A program made the position numbers and the translations under genes. Below the pieces are notes generated by a model, which ran no database searches, was not told the origin of the DNA, and was given only the letters and a program-made list of their open reading frames with translations. From Helicobacter sp. (GTDB lineage: Bacteria > Campylobacterota > Campylobacteria > Campylobacterales > Helicobacteraceae), in contig JAFLSC010000013.1 of NCBI GenBank assembly GCA_022511145.1, positions 1 to 47,896 on the forward strand: DNA of 47,896 nt. The letters are read 5' to 3'. Below are positions 27,249-36,492 of the stretch, piece by piece (the stretch's first letter is position 1; every line of letters starts with the position of its first letter).

Positions 27249-27274
27249 AGTAACTCACCAAAGGGTGAGTTACT
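27249..27274 (-). terminator. hairpin just after gdhA
   Basis: AGTAACTCACC and GGTGAGTTACT, perfect 11-bp stem with a four-base loop, starting about 19 bases after the gdhA stop. There is no T run on its far side, so it is either a factor-assisted terminator or a 3'-end stabiliser. Confidence 0.5.
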
Positions 27275-27292
27275 AAGAAAATAAAGGAGAAA

Positions 27293-28687
<1,395 letters not shown>

Positions 28688-28828
28688 TCAAACATTCTTA
28701 ACGATTCATTAATAATATTAATTTTGTAAATTAATTTTTAAAATTAATATTATTTTAATATTTTGTGGAAATAGCCTTGAAATAACGGAATATTGAATAA
28801 GAGTGCTGAAAAATTTTTAAAAATGGAC

Positions 28829-28855
28829 TTTAGTTTTTTGTTACCTTGTCGATAT
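28829..28855 (+). promoter_or_regulatory. sigma28 (FliA)-like promoter of the EF-hand gene
   Basis: TTTAGTTT at 28829-28836 and CGATAT at 28850-28855, 13 bp apart, 33 bp before the likely ATG at 28889. CGATAT is the -10 form reported for sigma28 promoters in Campylobacter; the -35 resembles TAAAGTTT. Confidence 0.45.
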
Positions 28856-28888
28856 GGTGAGTGTAAATTTTTGCAGAAGGAGAAAACA

Positions 28889-30454
28889 ATGCAAGCAGGA
28901 TTGAATTTCTCTTCCCTACAAGCCGCTTATACTTCCACTTGGACTTTAGGAGAAGAGATTAAAAAAGAACAAGCAAATAGTGTTCCACAAAATACAGAAG
29001 GTGGTCAAGGAAATACAGAAGTTTCTAATGTGATTTCTACTTCAAATCTTTTAGAGTCAGCTCTTAGTGATTTGCAAAAAAATATCATCAATAAGGCATT
29101 AGAAAAAGTTGCTGAAGTTAAAGATGAAATGTTAAAAACTTTGGAAGAAGTTTTTGGTGTTTCTAGTTCTTCAAGTCAAAAATTATTGAGTTTAGAAGAT
29201 TTCTTGCAAAATGTTAGAGATTTTGGTGGTTCAAGATTTAATATTGGAGGAGAATCAAGCGGAATCTCTCTTTCAATGGGATTTTTCAGCCGTTTTGAAC
29301 TTTCTATTAAAGGAACCATTGTTGGCAAAGATGGTGTGAGCCGAGATTTGGATTTATCTATTAGTATGTCTCAAAGTTTTGTAGCAAATTTGCAAGCAAG
29401 CAGTGCAAATTCTAATTCTAGTAGCTCAAGTGTAAGCTCAAAAGCTATTGACCCTCTTGTGATTGATTATGAAGGAAATGGAACAGAGCTTAGCGATACT
29501 ACAATGAGCTTTGATTTAGATAGTGATGGGCAACCTGACCAAATCTCAACACTTAAAAAAGGTTCAGGATTTTTGGCATTAGACAAAAATGGTGATGGTA
29601 AAATTAATGATGGAAGTGAGCTTTTTGGAACACAAAGTGGCGATGGTTTCAAAGATTTGAGTGTTTATGATTCTAATGGCGATGGAAAAATTGATAAAGA
29701 TGACCCTATCTATGACCAACTTAGAATCTGGATACCTGATGAAAATGGTGAAGGAGAGCTCGTAGGACTTGGTGAAATGGGCATTGGTGTAATTTATCTT
29801 AATGCAGAAGAAAGTCAAGAGATGATGAAAGGGGATAATGGAGATTTGCTTGGAATCAAACAAAAAACAGCTGATTTTTTACGCGAAGATGGCAGTAGCG
29901 GACAAATTCATCATATTGACTTTATCGCTCAAGAAGCACAAAAAAATCAAAATAATCAAGGGGGACTCCAAGCCAACCTAGAAAGCGTCAATAAAGCCTA
30001 TCTCCAAAATCTTACAATGGAATTGGTTTTTAAAACACAATCTGGATTTGGATTTTCATCAAACAGCACACAATCACAAAGCAATGCTTTTAGTTTTGAA
30101 ATGAGTGGGGGTTTATTTAGTGCTTCTAGCTTTACTTTTTCAAATTCAAGAGCCTTGATGATTGCAAGTTCTTTAGAATTTTATAGTCATATTTCTGCTT
30201 CCTTTAACGCTCTAGATACTGCCTCAAGTGGCGTAAGTATGGAATTTTCAGAATTATGGAAACAGCTTAATGCTGCTTTTGAGAGCATTCAAAACACAAA
30301 AGAGGATTCTCTACTTGACCAAATCCTCAAAAGATTTGATGAAAATAGCTACTTAGCAATGAATCAATTTGCTTTTCAAAGTTACAGGGTTCAAGAAAGT
30401 TCCGTTTTCAAAAATCTTGATTACTCCGCACTTAATCAATTACTTTCTGCTTAA
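28889..30454 (+). CDS. EF-hand-repeat protein of unknown function
   Basis: 521 residues from ATG 28889 (MQAGLNFSSLQAAYTSTWTL), chosen because AGAAGGAG lies 5 nt upstream; an in-frame TTG at 28793 would overlap the putative promoter. A Ser/Gln-rich N-terminal half is followed by calcium-binding loops: DLDSDGQPD (about 209), DKNGDGKINDGSE (about 232), DSNGDGKIDKDD (about 261), within a segment (LVIDYEGNGTEL ... DQLRIWIPDENGEGELVGLG) that resembles the C-terminal part of large secreted repeat proteins. No signal peptide and no cysteine-rich part. The C-terminal 150 residues are helical and Ser/Phe-rich. I do not recognise a named gene. The sigma28-like promoter suggests the flagellar regulon and possibly export by the flagellar apparatus; this is inference. 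Confidence 0.7.
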   Translation: MQAGLNFSSLQAAYTSTWTLGEEIKKEQANSVPQNTEGGQGNTEVSNVISTSNLLESALSDLQKNIINKALEKVAEVKDEMLKTLEEVFGVSSSSSQKLLSLEDFLQNVRDFGGSRFNIGGESSGISLSMGFFSRFELSIKGTIVGKDGVSRDLDLSISMSQSFVANLQASSANSNSSSSSVSSKAIDPLVIDYEGNGTELSDTTMSFDLDSDGQPDQISTLKKGSGFLALDKNGDGKINDGSELFGTQSGDGFKDLSVYDSNGDGKIDKDDPIYDQLRIWIPDENGEGELVGLGEMGIGVIYLNAEESQEMMKGDNGDLLGIKQKTADFLREDGSSGQIHHIDFIAQEAQKNQNNQGGLQANLESVNKAYLQNLTMELVFKTQSGFGFSSNSTQSQSNAFSFEMSGGLFSASSFTFSNSRALMIASSLEFYSHISASFNALDTASSGVSMEFSELWKQLNAAFESIQNTKEDSLLDQILKRFDENSYLAMNQFAFQSYRVQESSVFKNLDYSALNQLLSA

Positions 30455-30490
30455 TCCTAGCAAATACGGGGGAGAAGTTCCCCGCTAGGA
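30455..30490. terminator. shared hairpin between the EF-hand gene and hypE
   Basis: TCCTAGC (30455-30461) pairs with GCTAGGA (30484-30490), and inside GGGGA (30469-30473) pairs with TCCCC (30479-30483). It starts at the base after the EF-hand stop and covers the last codons of convergent hypE. T-rich stretches lie outside on both strands only weakly. Confidence 0.5.
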
Positions 30491-31473
30491 TAATCTAAAA
30501 ATCGCTTTGCCCCATAAGTTGTTTGTAACACAACCTTAGGGGGATTTTCTAAATTTGTCTCACCAATAAGACTTGCATCAGGATTAAATTGTCGCATTAT
30601 TTCTAATGCTTTTTGGGAATCTTGTTGGCTCACACACAGCACACACATACCCTCATTAGCGAGATTATAAGCCTCAAAGCCTAATAATTCACAAATCCCT
30701 CGCACTTGCATTTTAATAGGCAGAGCATTTTCATTGACACAAATACCAAGATTTGATGCCCTTGCCCATTCATTGAGCACACTTGCCAAACCACCTCGTG
30801 TAGCATCTCTTAGAGCATAAATTTGGATTTTAGCTTGGAATAAAGCTTCAAGCATAGGATAAAGCAAAGCACAATCACTTTTTAAGTCGCTTTGGAGATT
30901 AATCCCCTCACGAGCAGAGTAGATTACTGCTCCGTGGTCTCCAATACTTCCAGAGACTAAAATATTGCTTTTTGGGGGGATTTTAAAGGCACTTAAATGG
31001 GAGTAAGGATACTCAAACTCACCAATAGCGGTAGTTGTAATGTAGATTTTATCTAAAGTCCCTTTAGGAAGGACTTTGGTATCGCCTGAAATGAGTTTTG
31101 CCCCACTTTGTTTGAGTGTATTTGCTAGAGATTTGACAATCTTTTTTAAATCCGCTAAGCTAAAACCCTCTTCAATCATCATTGCACAAGTGAGATATTT
31201 TGCTTTAGCCCCCATCATCGCAACATCATTGCAGCTTCCGCAAATACAGAGTTTGCCAATATCCCCACCAGCAAAAAACAAAGGTGAAATGGTGTAACCA
31301 TCAGTGCTAATAGCACATTTTTGGTTGATTTCTGCAATCCCTGCATCTTCTCCAGCACCTATAACACAACCTTCTAAATAATGATAAAAAAGCTCTGAAA
31401 TAAGTGCTTGAGATTCTATGCCTCCGCTTCCGTGTGCAAGTTGGATTGTAGATGACAAGCGAGATTTTTGCAT
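30457..31473 (-). CDS. hypE: hydrogenase maturation protein HypE
   Basis: 338 residues. With HypF it makes the cyanide ligands of the NiFe hydrogenase iron: the C-terminal cysteine receives a carbamoyl group and is dehydrated with ATP. The C-terminus ends PRIC, with that cysteine as the last residue (338). N-terminal IQLAHGSGGIES and the AIR-synthase fold (GAGEDAGIAEI, DGYTISPLFFAGGDIGKLCI, NDVAMMGAKA, LISGDTKVLPKG) match. No other hyp gene is in the window, though hypE is often last of a hyp operon. The gene upstream on this strand is rnpB. Confidence 0.96.
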   Translation of the reverse strand: MQKSRLSSTIQLAHGSGGIESQALISELFYHYLEGCVIGAGEDAGIAEINQKCAISTDGYTISPLFFAGGDIGKLCICGSCNDVAMMGAKAKYLTCAMMIEEGFSLADLKKIVKSLANTLKQSGAKLISGDTKVLPKGTLDKIYITTTAIGEFEYPYSHLSAFKIPPKSNILVSGSIGDHGAVIYSAREGINLQSDLKSDCALLYPMLEALFQAKIQIYALRDATRGGLASVLNEWARASNLGICVNENALPIKMQVRGICELLGFEAYNLANEGMCVLCVSQQDSQKALEIMRQFNPDASLIGETNLENPPKVVLQTTYGAKRFLDYPSGELLPRIC

Positions 31474-31497
31474 TTTTTCTCCTAAAAATAATAATTT

Positions 31498-31811
31498 TTA
31501 GGTGTAGCGGTAAGCCGAGTTCTGTTTAGAAGTGGTTATTTATCTTGTTTTTATTTTACAATAAAAATCTAGCGAAGGACTATATTTTGGGACATTAACC
31601 TTGCCCTTCTTGCTACGGATTGGGCTTGCAATGCAAAGTGTATTACTACACTTTCGGTAGGCTCTTACCCCACCTTTTCACCCTTACAAATTGCGGTTTA
31701 TTTTCTGTTGCGCTTTCCCTTAGATTGCTCTAGCCATTAGTTAAATGGAATCCTATCCCAAAGTAGCTCGGACTTTCCTCTTTAAAAAAGCAACCACTTG
31801 CTACACCTAAG
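31498..31811 (-). ncRNA. rnpB: RNase P RNA (M1 RNA), bacterial class A
   Basis: Read on the minus strand. The 5' part contains GAGGAAAGTCCGAGCTAC (the universal CR-I/P3-P4 stretch), the middle GGTGAAAAGGTGGGGTAAGA and GCCTACCG, and the 3' part CAGAACTCGGCTTACCGCTA. The ends pair as TAGGTGTAGC with CGCTACACCTA (P1). The RNA is the catalytic part of RNase P, which trims tRNA 5' leaders. A TACAAT -10 lies just upstream (complement of 31818-31823). Ends are within a few bases. It sits between hypE and a divergent HD-domain gene. Confidence 0.93.
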
Positions 31812-31817
31812 CGGGAT

Positions 31818-31823
31818 ATTGTA
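31818..31823 (-). promoter_or_regulatory. -10 of the rnpB promoter
   Basis: TACAAT in GCTACAATATCC on the minus strand, seven bases before the predicted 5' end of the RNA. Confidence 0.5.
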
Positions 31824-31998
31824 GCAAAAAAGAATTTAAAGTTTCTTTTGTGGGCATTTTATTTAGGTAAAATTTTGTTTGAAGTATTTTAATAAATAAT
31901 GTTTTTAAGTGTGGAATATTTATTTTTAAGTTTTAGTTCTTTAAAATATAAAAAATTTTATAAGTTTAGGCAGTGTGCTGCTTTTTAAAGAAGTGATG

Positions 31999-33198
31999 AT
32001 GAAAAAACCTCGTTTAACCCAAAGTCTTTTAGAAAAAATTTTTGTTGCTGCAAGTATTCGCCGTTGGAATGACCAAGCCACACCCGTAGAATTTTTGGAG
32101 CTAGATAAACAAGCTCACAAAATCGTGATTGCCTATTTTTTGGCACATTATGAAGAACAAGAGGGAAAAAACATTGATTGGGAAAGATTGATTTTACAAT
32201 TTTGTTATGAGTTTTTTGAGCGGATTATTCTTACTGATATTAAACCCCCTGTTTTTCATCAATTAGTCAAAAATCATAACAAAGAATTGGTAGATTTTGT
32301 TTGTAAAGAGTTGCAAGAGGATTTAGAAAATTATCCTTTTTTTGATGAAATGAAAGCCTATCTTTATGGTGAAAGAGAAAATTTAGAAAAAGAGATTTTA
32401 AAGGCATCACATTATTATGCTTCAAAATGGGAGTTTGATATTATTTATCATTTTAATCCTTATTTATATGATGTGCAAAATATTAAAAATATCCTTGATA
32501 AACAAGTTGAGGAATATTATCATTTAATTGGTGTCAGAGAGATTATGCTTTATGCGGAAAAACAAGAGCTAATTGCAATGTTTGGGCAATTAAGATTCCA
32601 AAAACGATGGAGTCAAACACCAAGAATCCCAGCCACTTCAGTGCTTGGGCATACTTTAGTAGTAGCTTTAAGTGCTTTTTTGCTTGGTTTTGATTTGGGG
32701 TTTTGTCCGCAAATGCAAGTTCAACATTTTTTGTGCGGATTGTTTCACGATTTACCCGAAATTCTTACAAGGGATATTATCTCCCCTATTAAACGCAATG
32801 TGTTAGGGTTAGATGCTTTTATTAAAACGATTGAAGCACAAGAGGTGCAAAAAAAGATTCTCAATAAAGTACCTCAAAATATCAAAGAGGATATTTTGTA
32901 TTTCACACAAAAAGAATTCACTAATCGCTATAAAGAGGGTGGAAAGGTTTGTTATGCCTCTATTAAGGGAGAGGAATTTTTGGAACATTTTAATCGCGAT
33001 AATTTTTACCCTATTATGGGGGAATTTTTAAAGTATTGCGACCATTTGAGTGCTTTTTTAGAAGCGAGGATTTCTATTGCTCACGGGATTTCAAGTAAAG
33101 AGTTGCTAGAGGGGGCAAAAAATTTAGAATACAAATACAATGCTGCAAATCTTAGAGGAATTGATTTGGGGTATTTGTTTAGGGAATTTGGGAGCTAA
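31999..33198 (+). CDS. HD-domain phosphohydrolase-like protein
   Basis: 399 residues from ATG 31999 (MKKPRLTQSLLEKIFVAASI); AAAGAAG at 31987-31993 fits it. An ATG one codon earlier and a GTG at 31975 are also in frame. The HD domain is in the C-terminal half: ATSVLGHTLVVALSAFLLGF gives the first His and CGLFHDLPEILTRDIISPIK the His-Asp pair (about residues 209-270), with YCDHLSAFLEA as a later Asp. It resembles the YfbR/HD_3 nucleotidase group, but the long helical N-terminal half is not recognised. Substrate unknown. It overlaps nothing and is followed by a TRIC-type gene after one base. Confidence 0.8.
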   Translation: MKKPRLTQSLLEKIFVAASIRRWNDQATPVEFLELDKQAHKIVIAYFLAHYEEQEGKNIDWERLILQFCYEFFERIILTDIKPPVFHQLVKNHNKELVDFVCKELQEDLENYPFFDEMKAYLYGERENLEKEILKASHYYASKWEFDIIYHFNPYLYDVQNIKNILDKQVEEYYHLIGVREIMLYAEKQELIAMFGQLRFQKRWSQTPRIPATSVLGHTLVVALSAFLLGFDLGFCPQMQVQHFLCGLFHDLPEILTRDIISPIKRNVLGLDAFIKTIEAQEVQKKILNKVPQNIKEDILYFTQKEFTNRYKEGGKVCYASIKGEEFLEHFNRDNFYPIMGEFLKYCDHLSAFLEARISIAHGISSKELLEGAKNLEYKYNAANLRGIDLGYLFREFGS

Positions 33199-33199
33199 A

Positions 33200-33832
33200 A
33201 TGCTTTTGACGACACTTTATATTATAGGGATTACTGCGGAGGGAATGACGGGAGCTTTAGCAGCAGGAAGACATAATATGGATTGGTTTGGAGTGATTTT
33301 TATTGCTTGTGTAACAGCGATTGGTGGAGGTTCTATCCGTGATGTTCTTTTTGGGCATTATCCTCTCACTTGGGTAGCACACCCAGAATATTTAGCAATT
33401 ATTTGTATTGCTGCTATTTTAACAACCAAAATCCCTTATTTTGTGGAACGATTTGAAAGAACTTTTTTAGTGCTTGATGCTCTAGGATTGGCAGTTTTTA
33501 GCGTAATTGGGGCAAGAGTTGGGTTAGAACTCCACCCTAGTGGGGCTATGGCAGTAGCAGGTGCTGTTATTACCGGTGTTTTTGGCGGGATTTTGCGGGA
33601 TATTTTTTGTGCTAGAATTCCTTTAGTTTTTCAAAAAGAACTCTACGCTAGTATTTCTCTACTTACAGGGAGTTTGTATGTGATATTAGAATTTGTGAGT
33701 CAAAAGGACTATTGGATTTTAAGTGAGAATTTTATTATTATGGTTGCTTTATTTGTGGGTTTTGTAGCTCGCTTAATTGCAATCCGCTATCATTTGGGAT
33801 TGCCTACTTTTAAATATACTCCAAAATCTTAA
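33200..33832 (+). CDS. TRIC/UPF0126-family membrane protein
   Basis: 210 residues from ATG 33200 (MLLTTLYIIGITAEGMTGAL). The longer in-frame start at 33140 lies inside the previous gene; GGGAGC precedes the chosen ATG. Seven predicted membrane helices in two similar halves, each with a glycine-rich kink: TAIGGGSIRDVLFG and TGVFGGILRDIFCA, the hallmark of this family. Bacterial TRIC relatives form trimeric cation channels; others are tied to glycine uptake. Role here unknown. One base after the HD gene, so probably co-transcribed. Confidence 0.87.
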   Translation: MLLTTLYIIGITAEGMTGALAAGRHNMDWFGVIFIACVTAIGGGSIRDVLFGHYPLTWVAHPEYLAIICIAAILTTKIPYFVERFERTFLVLDALGLAVFSVIGARVGLELHPSGAMAVAGAVITGVFGGILRDIFCARIPLVFQKELYASISLLTGSLYVILEFVSQKDYWILSENFIIMVALFVGFVARLIAIRYHLGLPTFKYTPKS

Positions 33833-33871
33833 AAAAATTTTTTAGATTTTCATTTACTTGCGATTTACTTT

Positions 33872-33913
33872 TTGACTTAAATCAAGGATTTTTGCTAAAA
33901 AAATAAATACAAT
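33872..33913 (+). promoter_or_regulatory. nrfHA promoter with FNR/CRP-type site
   Basis: TTGAC-TTAA-ATCAA at 33872-33885 matches the FNR consensus TTGAT-N4-ATCAA with one change. A TACAAT -10 lies at 33908-33913; the expected start at about 33919-33920 puts the site centre at about -41, the class II activator position. Confidence 0.6.
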
Positions 33914-33958
33914 TCCAAAATGAGTTAAAAAGCTCAAAAAAAGCTAAGGAGAGTCAAA

Positions 33959-34468
33959 TTGAAAGGTAATCAGCCTAAAAAACCGCTCTCATTTATGGCA
34001 GGATTGTTTGGGATTTTGCTTGTTATTATTGTTGTGTTTGGGGTTTATACTTTTTATAATGCCAAAGGAATGTCCTATTTTAGCAACACAAGTGAAGCCT
34101 GTAATAATTGCCATATTATGAATGATGTTTATCGTGATTGGTCAAGAGGTCCGCACTCTCAAAAGATTGCAGGAGAGCCACGAGCCACTTGTAATGATTG
34201 CCATTTGCCACATAGTTTTGTTGAAAAATGGATTGCCAAGGCACAAAGTGGTGTTTCACACGCCTATGCTTTTACTTTTAAGCTTGATGTGCTCCCAACA
34301 AATTTAACAGCTACGCAAAAATCTAAAACAATGGTGCAAGATAATTGTATTCGTTGTCATAGTGAAATGGTTAGCAATGTTGTCAATCCGACTACAAATC
34401 CACACGGAAATGGTGCTTTGAGTTGTGTTTCGTGCCACGCTAGTGTTGGGCACGCTAGAGGTTTTTAA
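33959..34468 (+). CDS. nrfH: NrfH tetrahaem quinol dehydrogenase of nitrite reductase
   Basis: 169 residues from a TTG start, supported by AAGGAG 7 nt upstream and by the immediate cytoplasmic basic stretch before one membrane helix (about 14-33). NrfH belongs to the NapC/NirT family; it takes electrons from menaquinol and passes them to NrfA at the periplasmic face. Four haem motifs: CNNCH at 48, CNDCH at 78, CIRCH at 130 and CVSCH at 156. Nineteen bases before nrfA. Preceded by an FNR-type site. Confidence 0.95.
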   Translation: MKGNQPKKPLSFMAGLFGILLVIIVVFGVYTFYNAKGMSYFSNTSEACNNCHIMNDVYRDWSRGPHSQKIAGEPRATCNDCHLPHSFVEKWIAKAQSGVSHAYAFTFKLDVLPTNLTATQKSKTMVQDNCIRCHSEMVSNVVNPTTNPHGNGALSCVSCHASVGHARGF

Positions 34469-34487
34469 TTTAATTTAGGAGGTAAAA

Positions 34488-36344
34488 ATGGAAAAAAAAT
34501 CATCTGCAATGCCGATTTTAGTTCTTATTGCGGTTGTAGTTATCGCAGGATTATTTTGGCTCAATTCTGACATTAGTAAGAAACAAGTAGAGGCAACTGG
34601 TGGAGTCGCTTCAAAAGGCTTGGTTGTAATGAGTGATGATAATCCTACTTTTGATCATTGGGGACAAAATTTCCCAGATTATTTGGATATGTATTTAACA
34701 GTGGAAACAGAAAAACCAATTCCAACAGAGTTTGGTGGAAACTTGGCTTATTCTAAATTGATTCGTTACCCACAATTGACAGTTCTTTGGGCTGGTTATC
34801 CTTTCAGCATTGATGCTAATGAGGAAAGAGGGCATTTTTGGATTCAAGTGGATCAAATGGATACTGCAAGAAATAACAAAGATTTCTTGAATGCACACGG
34901 ATTTGCTGCTTTTGCAGGACAACCTACAGCTTGTATGAATTGTCATAGTGGTTGGACTCCTTGGTTATTGAAAAATGTTGCTAAAGGAGCAAATGATAAA
35001 GAAAAATGGATTTCTTTTAACTCAACAAAATATTGGACTATGATTAAAAATGTTCCAGCGGTTGAGGGTATTGAGCCAAATTCTGAAGCCCATAGCGGAC
35101 CTCACGGAGGTAAAAGAATGGGGGTTACTTGTGCTGATTGCCACAATCCTAATGATATGCAATTACGTTTAACACGACCTGCGGCTATTAATGCTTTAGT
35201 GGATTTCAGAGGTTATCAAAGAGACCCTGTTACAGGTGTTAAAGCAACAAGAGAAGAAATGAGAACCTTAGTTTGCTCACAATGCCACGTAGAATATTAT
35301 TTCAAACCTACTGGTAGCAAAGTAAAAGTAGTGGGAGAATCTATCGCAAATGATTCTAGCCAAAAATGGTGGAATGGAACACAAAAAACTTATGATGAGT
35401 TTGATTCTTGGAGAAATGGTAATGAGCCAACAGAAATTGAAGTTGATGGGATTGAGTTGGTTTTCCCTTGGAGTGCTTGGGGACAAAAAGAACCTTTCAG
35501 AATCGAAATGTTTGATGAACATTATGAAAATGTCCGAGCAGTCTTTGATAAAGATTGGGTTCATAAAATCACTAAAGCTCCTATGATTAAAATCCAACAC
35601 CCTGAAAGTGAGCTTTTTAGCGGTGGTGTTCATGCAGCAAATGGAGTTTCTTGTGCGGATTGCCATATGCCTTATATCCGAAAAGGAGCAAGAAAAATGA
35701 CACAGCACAATATTACTTCACCTTTACAAGATATTAATGCAGCGTGCAAAAGTTGTCATACTCAAAGTGAAGAATATCTCAAAAATCAAATTTTTGATAT
35801 TCAAAAATCTGTTGCTTTTGATTTAAGAAGTGCGGAATATGCAGTGGTTAGCTTGATTGAAGATATTAAAACACTAAGAGAAGAACTTGGTAAAATGCCA
35901 GAATATCAAACTGATGGAAAAGCTGATGATGCAAAAATTTCAGCAGCCCTCAAAGAAGTTTTAGAACTTCATAGAAAAGCTCAAATGAGAGGTGATTTTG
36001 TCGGTGCAGAAAACTCAACAGGATTCCACAATCCAAGAGAAGCATCAAGAATGTTGCTCCAAGCAGTTGAAATGGCAAGAATGGGTCAAGCTAAACTTGT
36101 AGAAATTGCTAGTGCTAATGGTATCAAAGACTTTAAAATTTCAAATCTAGGATTTGAGGATATGCAAAAATACAATCCCGGTGAAATCCGCTATAAAGTC
36201 GATGTTAATGGGCATAAAGCAGGGGAGCGATATTATTCACACGAAGAAATCAATGGTCCTGCTCCTAAAAATCTTTTAGAGCTTGACAAAAATAACAAGC
36301 CTTATAATTTTAAAGCCATTGACTCTAAAACTTCATCTTATTAA
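34488..36344 (+). CDS. nrfA: cytochrome c nitrite reductase catalytic subunit NrfA
   Basis: 618 residues. Reduces nitrite to ammonia with six electrons in the periplasm. An uncleaved-looking N-terminal hydrophobic segment (about 7-26) is followed by five haem motifs: CMNCH at 149, CADCH at 215, CSQCH at 263, CADCH at 389 and CKSCH at 420. The active-site haem, normally CXXCK, is the first (CMNCH), so histidine replaces lysine, as reported for C. jejuni. Active-site neighbours are present: LRLTRPA (Arg), VEYYF (Tyr) and IQHPESELFSGGVHAANGVS (His). About 100 residues longer than the E. coli enzyme. AGGAGG precedes the ATG. A terminator follows. Confidence 0.96.
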   Translation: MEKKSSAMPILVLIAVVVIAGLFWLNSDISKKQVEATGGVASKGLVVMSDDNPTFDHWGQNFPDYLDMYLTVETEKPIPTEFGGNLAYSKLIRYPQLTVLWAGYPFSIDANEERGHFWIQVDQMDTARNNKDFLNAHGFAAFAGQPTACMNCHSGWTPWLLKNVAKGANDKEKWISFNSTKYWTMIKNVPAVEGIEPNSEAHSGPHGGKRMGVTCADCHNPNDMQLRLTRPAAINALVDFRGYQRDPVTGVKATREEMRTLVCSQCHVEYYFKPTGSKVKVVGESIANDSSQKWWNGTQKTYDEFDSWRNGNEPTEIEVDGIELVFPWSAWGQKEPFRIEMFDEHYENVRAVFDKDWVHKITKAPMIKIQHPESELFSGGVHAANGVSCADCHMPYIRKGARKMTQHNITSPLQDINAACKSCHTQSEEYLKNQIFDIQKSVAFDLRSAEYAVVSLIEDIKTLREELGKMPEYQTDGKADDAKISAALKEVLELHRKAQMRGDFVGAENSTGFHNPREASRMLLQAVEMARMGQAKLVEIASANGIKDFKISNLGFEDMQKYNPGEIRYKVDVNGHKAGERYYSHEEINGPAPKNLLELDKNNKPYNFKAIDSKTSSY

Positions 36345-36346
36345 AA

Positions 36347-36385
36347 CTCTCTAAACCCTCTTGGGTTAGGGAGATTTTAAACTTT
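36347..36385 (+). terminator. intrinsic terminator of nrfHA
   Basis: CTCTCTAAACCC, loop TCTT, GGGTTAGGGAG form an 11-bp stem with one bulged A, followed by ATTTTAAACTTTCTATTTT. Confidence 0.7.
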
Positions 36386-36433
36386 CTATTTTATTTCTTT
36401 TATTTTATTAACCAAATATTAAACAATTCAAGG

Positions 36434-36439
36434 TAAAAT
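36434..36439 (+). promoter_or_regulatory. possible -10 of the peb4-fba-efp unit
   Basis: GGTAAAATTTC with TAAAAT at 36434-36439, 53 bp before the peb4-like ATG. A 15-bp palindrome, GAGTTTT-T-AAAACTC (36451-36465), lies between it and the ribosome site and could be an operator or a leader hairpin. Confidence 0.4.
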
Positions 36440-36492
36440 TTCAAAATTGTGAGTTTTTAAAACTCAAAATTTAATATTAAGGATTAGTCATT

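Noticed and set aside
27180..27292. Iterons or replication origin beside rep
   Set aside because: I found no direct repeats of 15-22 nt here; the only clear structure is the hairpin after gdhA.
28793..28888. Longer N-terminus of the EF-hand protein from TTG 28793
   Set aside because: It would cover the putative promoter, has no ribosome site, and a well-placed AGAAGGAG supports ATG 28889.
30970..30980. Run of G near 30975 in hypE
   Set aside because: Only six bases, too short to be a slipping tract by the usual standard.
31975..31998. GTG start for the HD-domain gene
   Set aside because: No ribosome site before it; AAAGAAG fits the ATG at 31999 (or the ATG just before).
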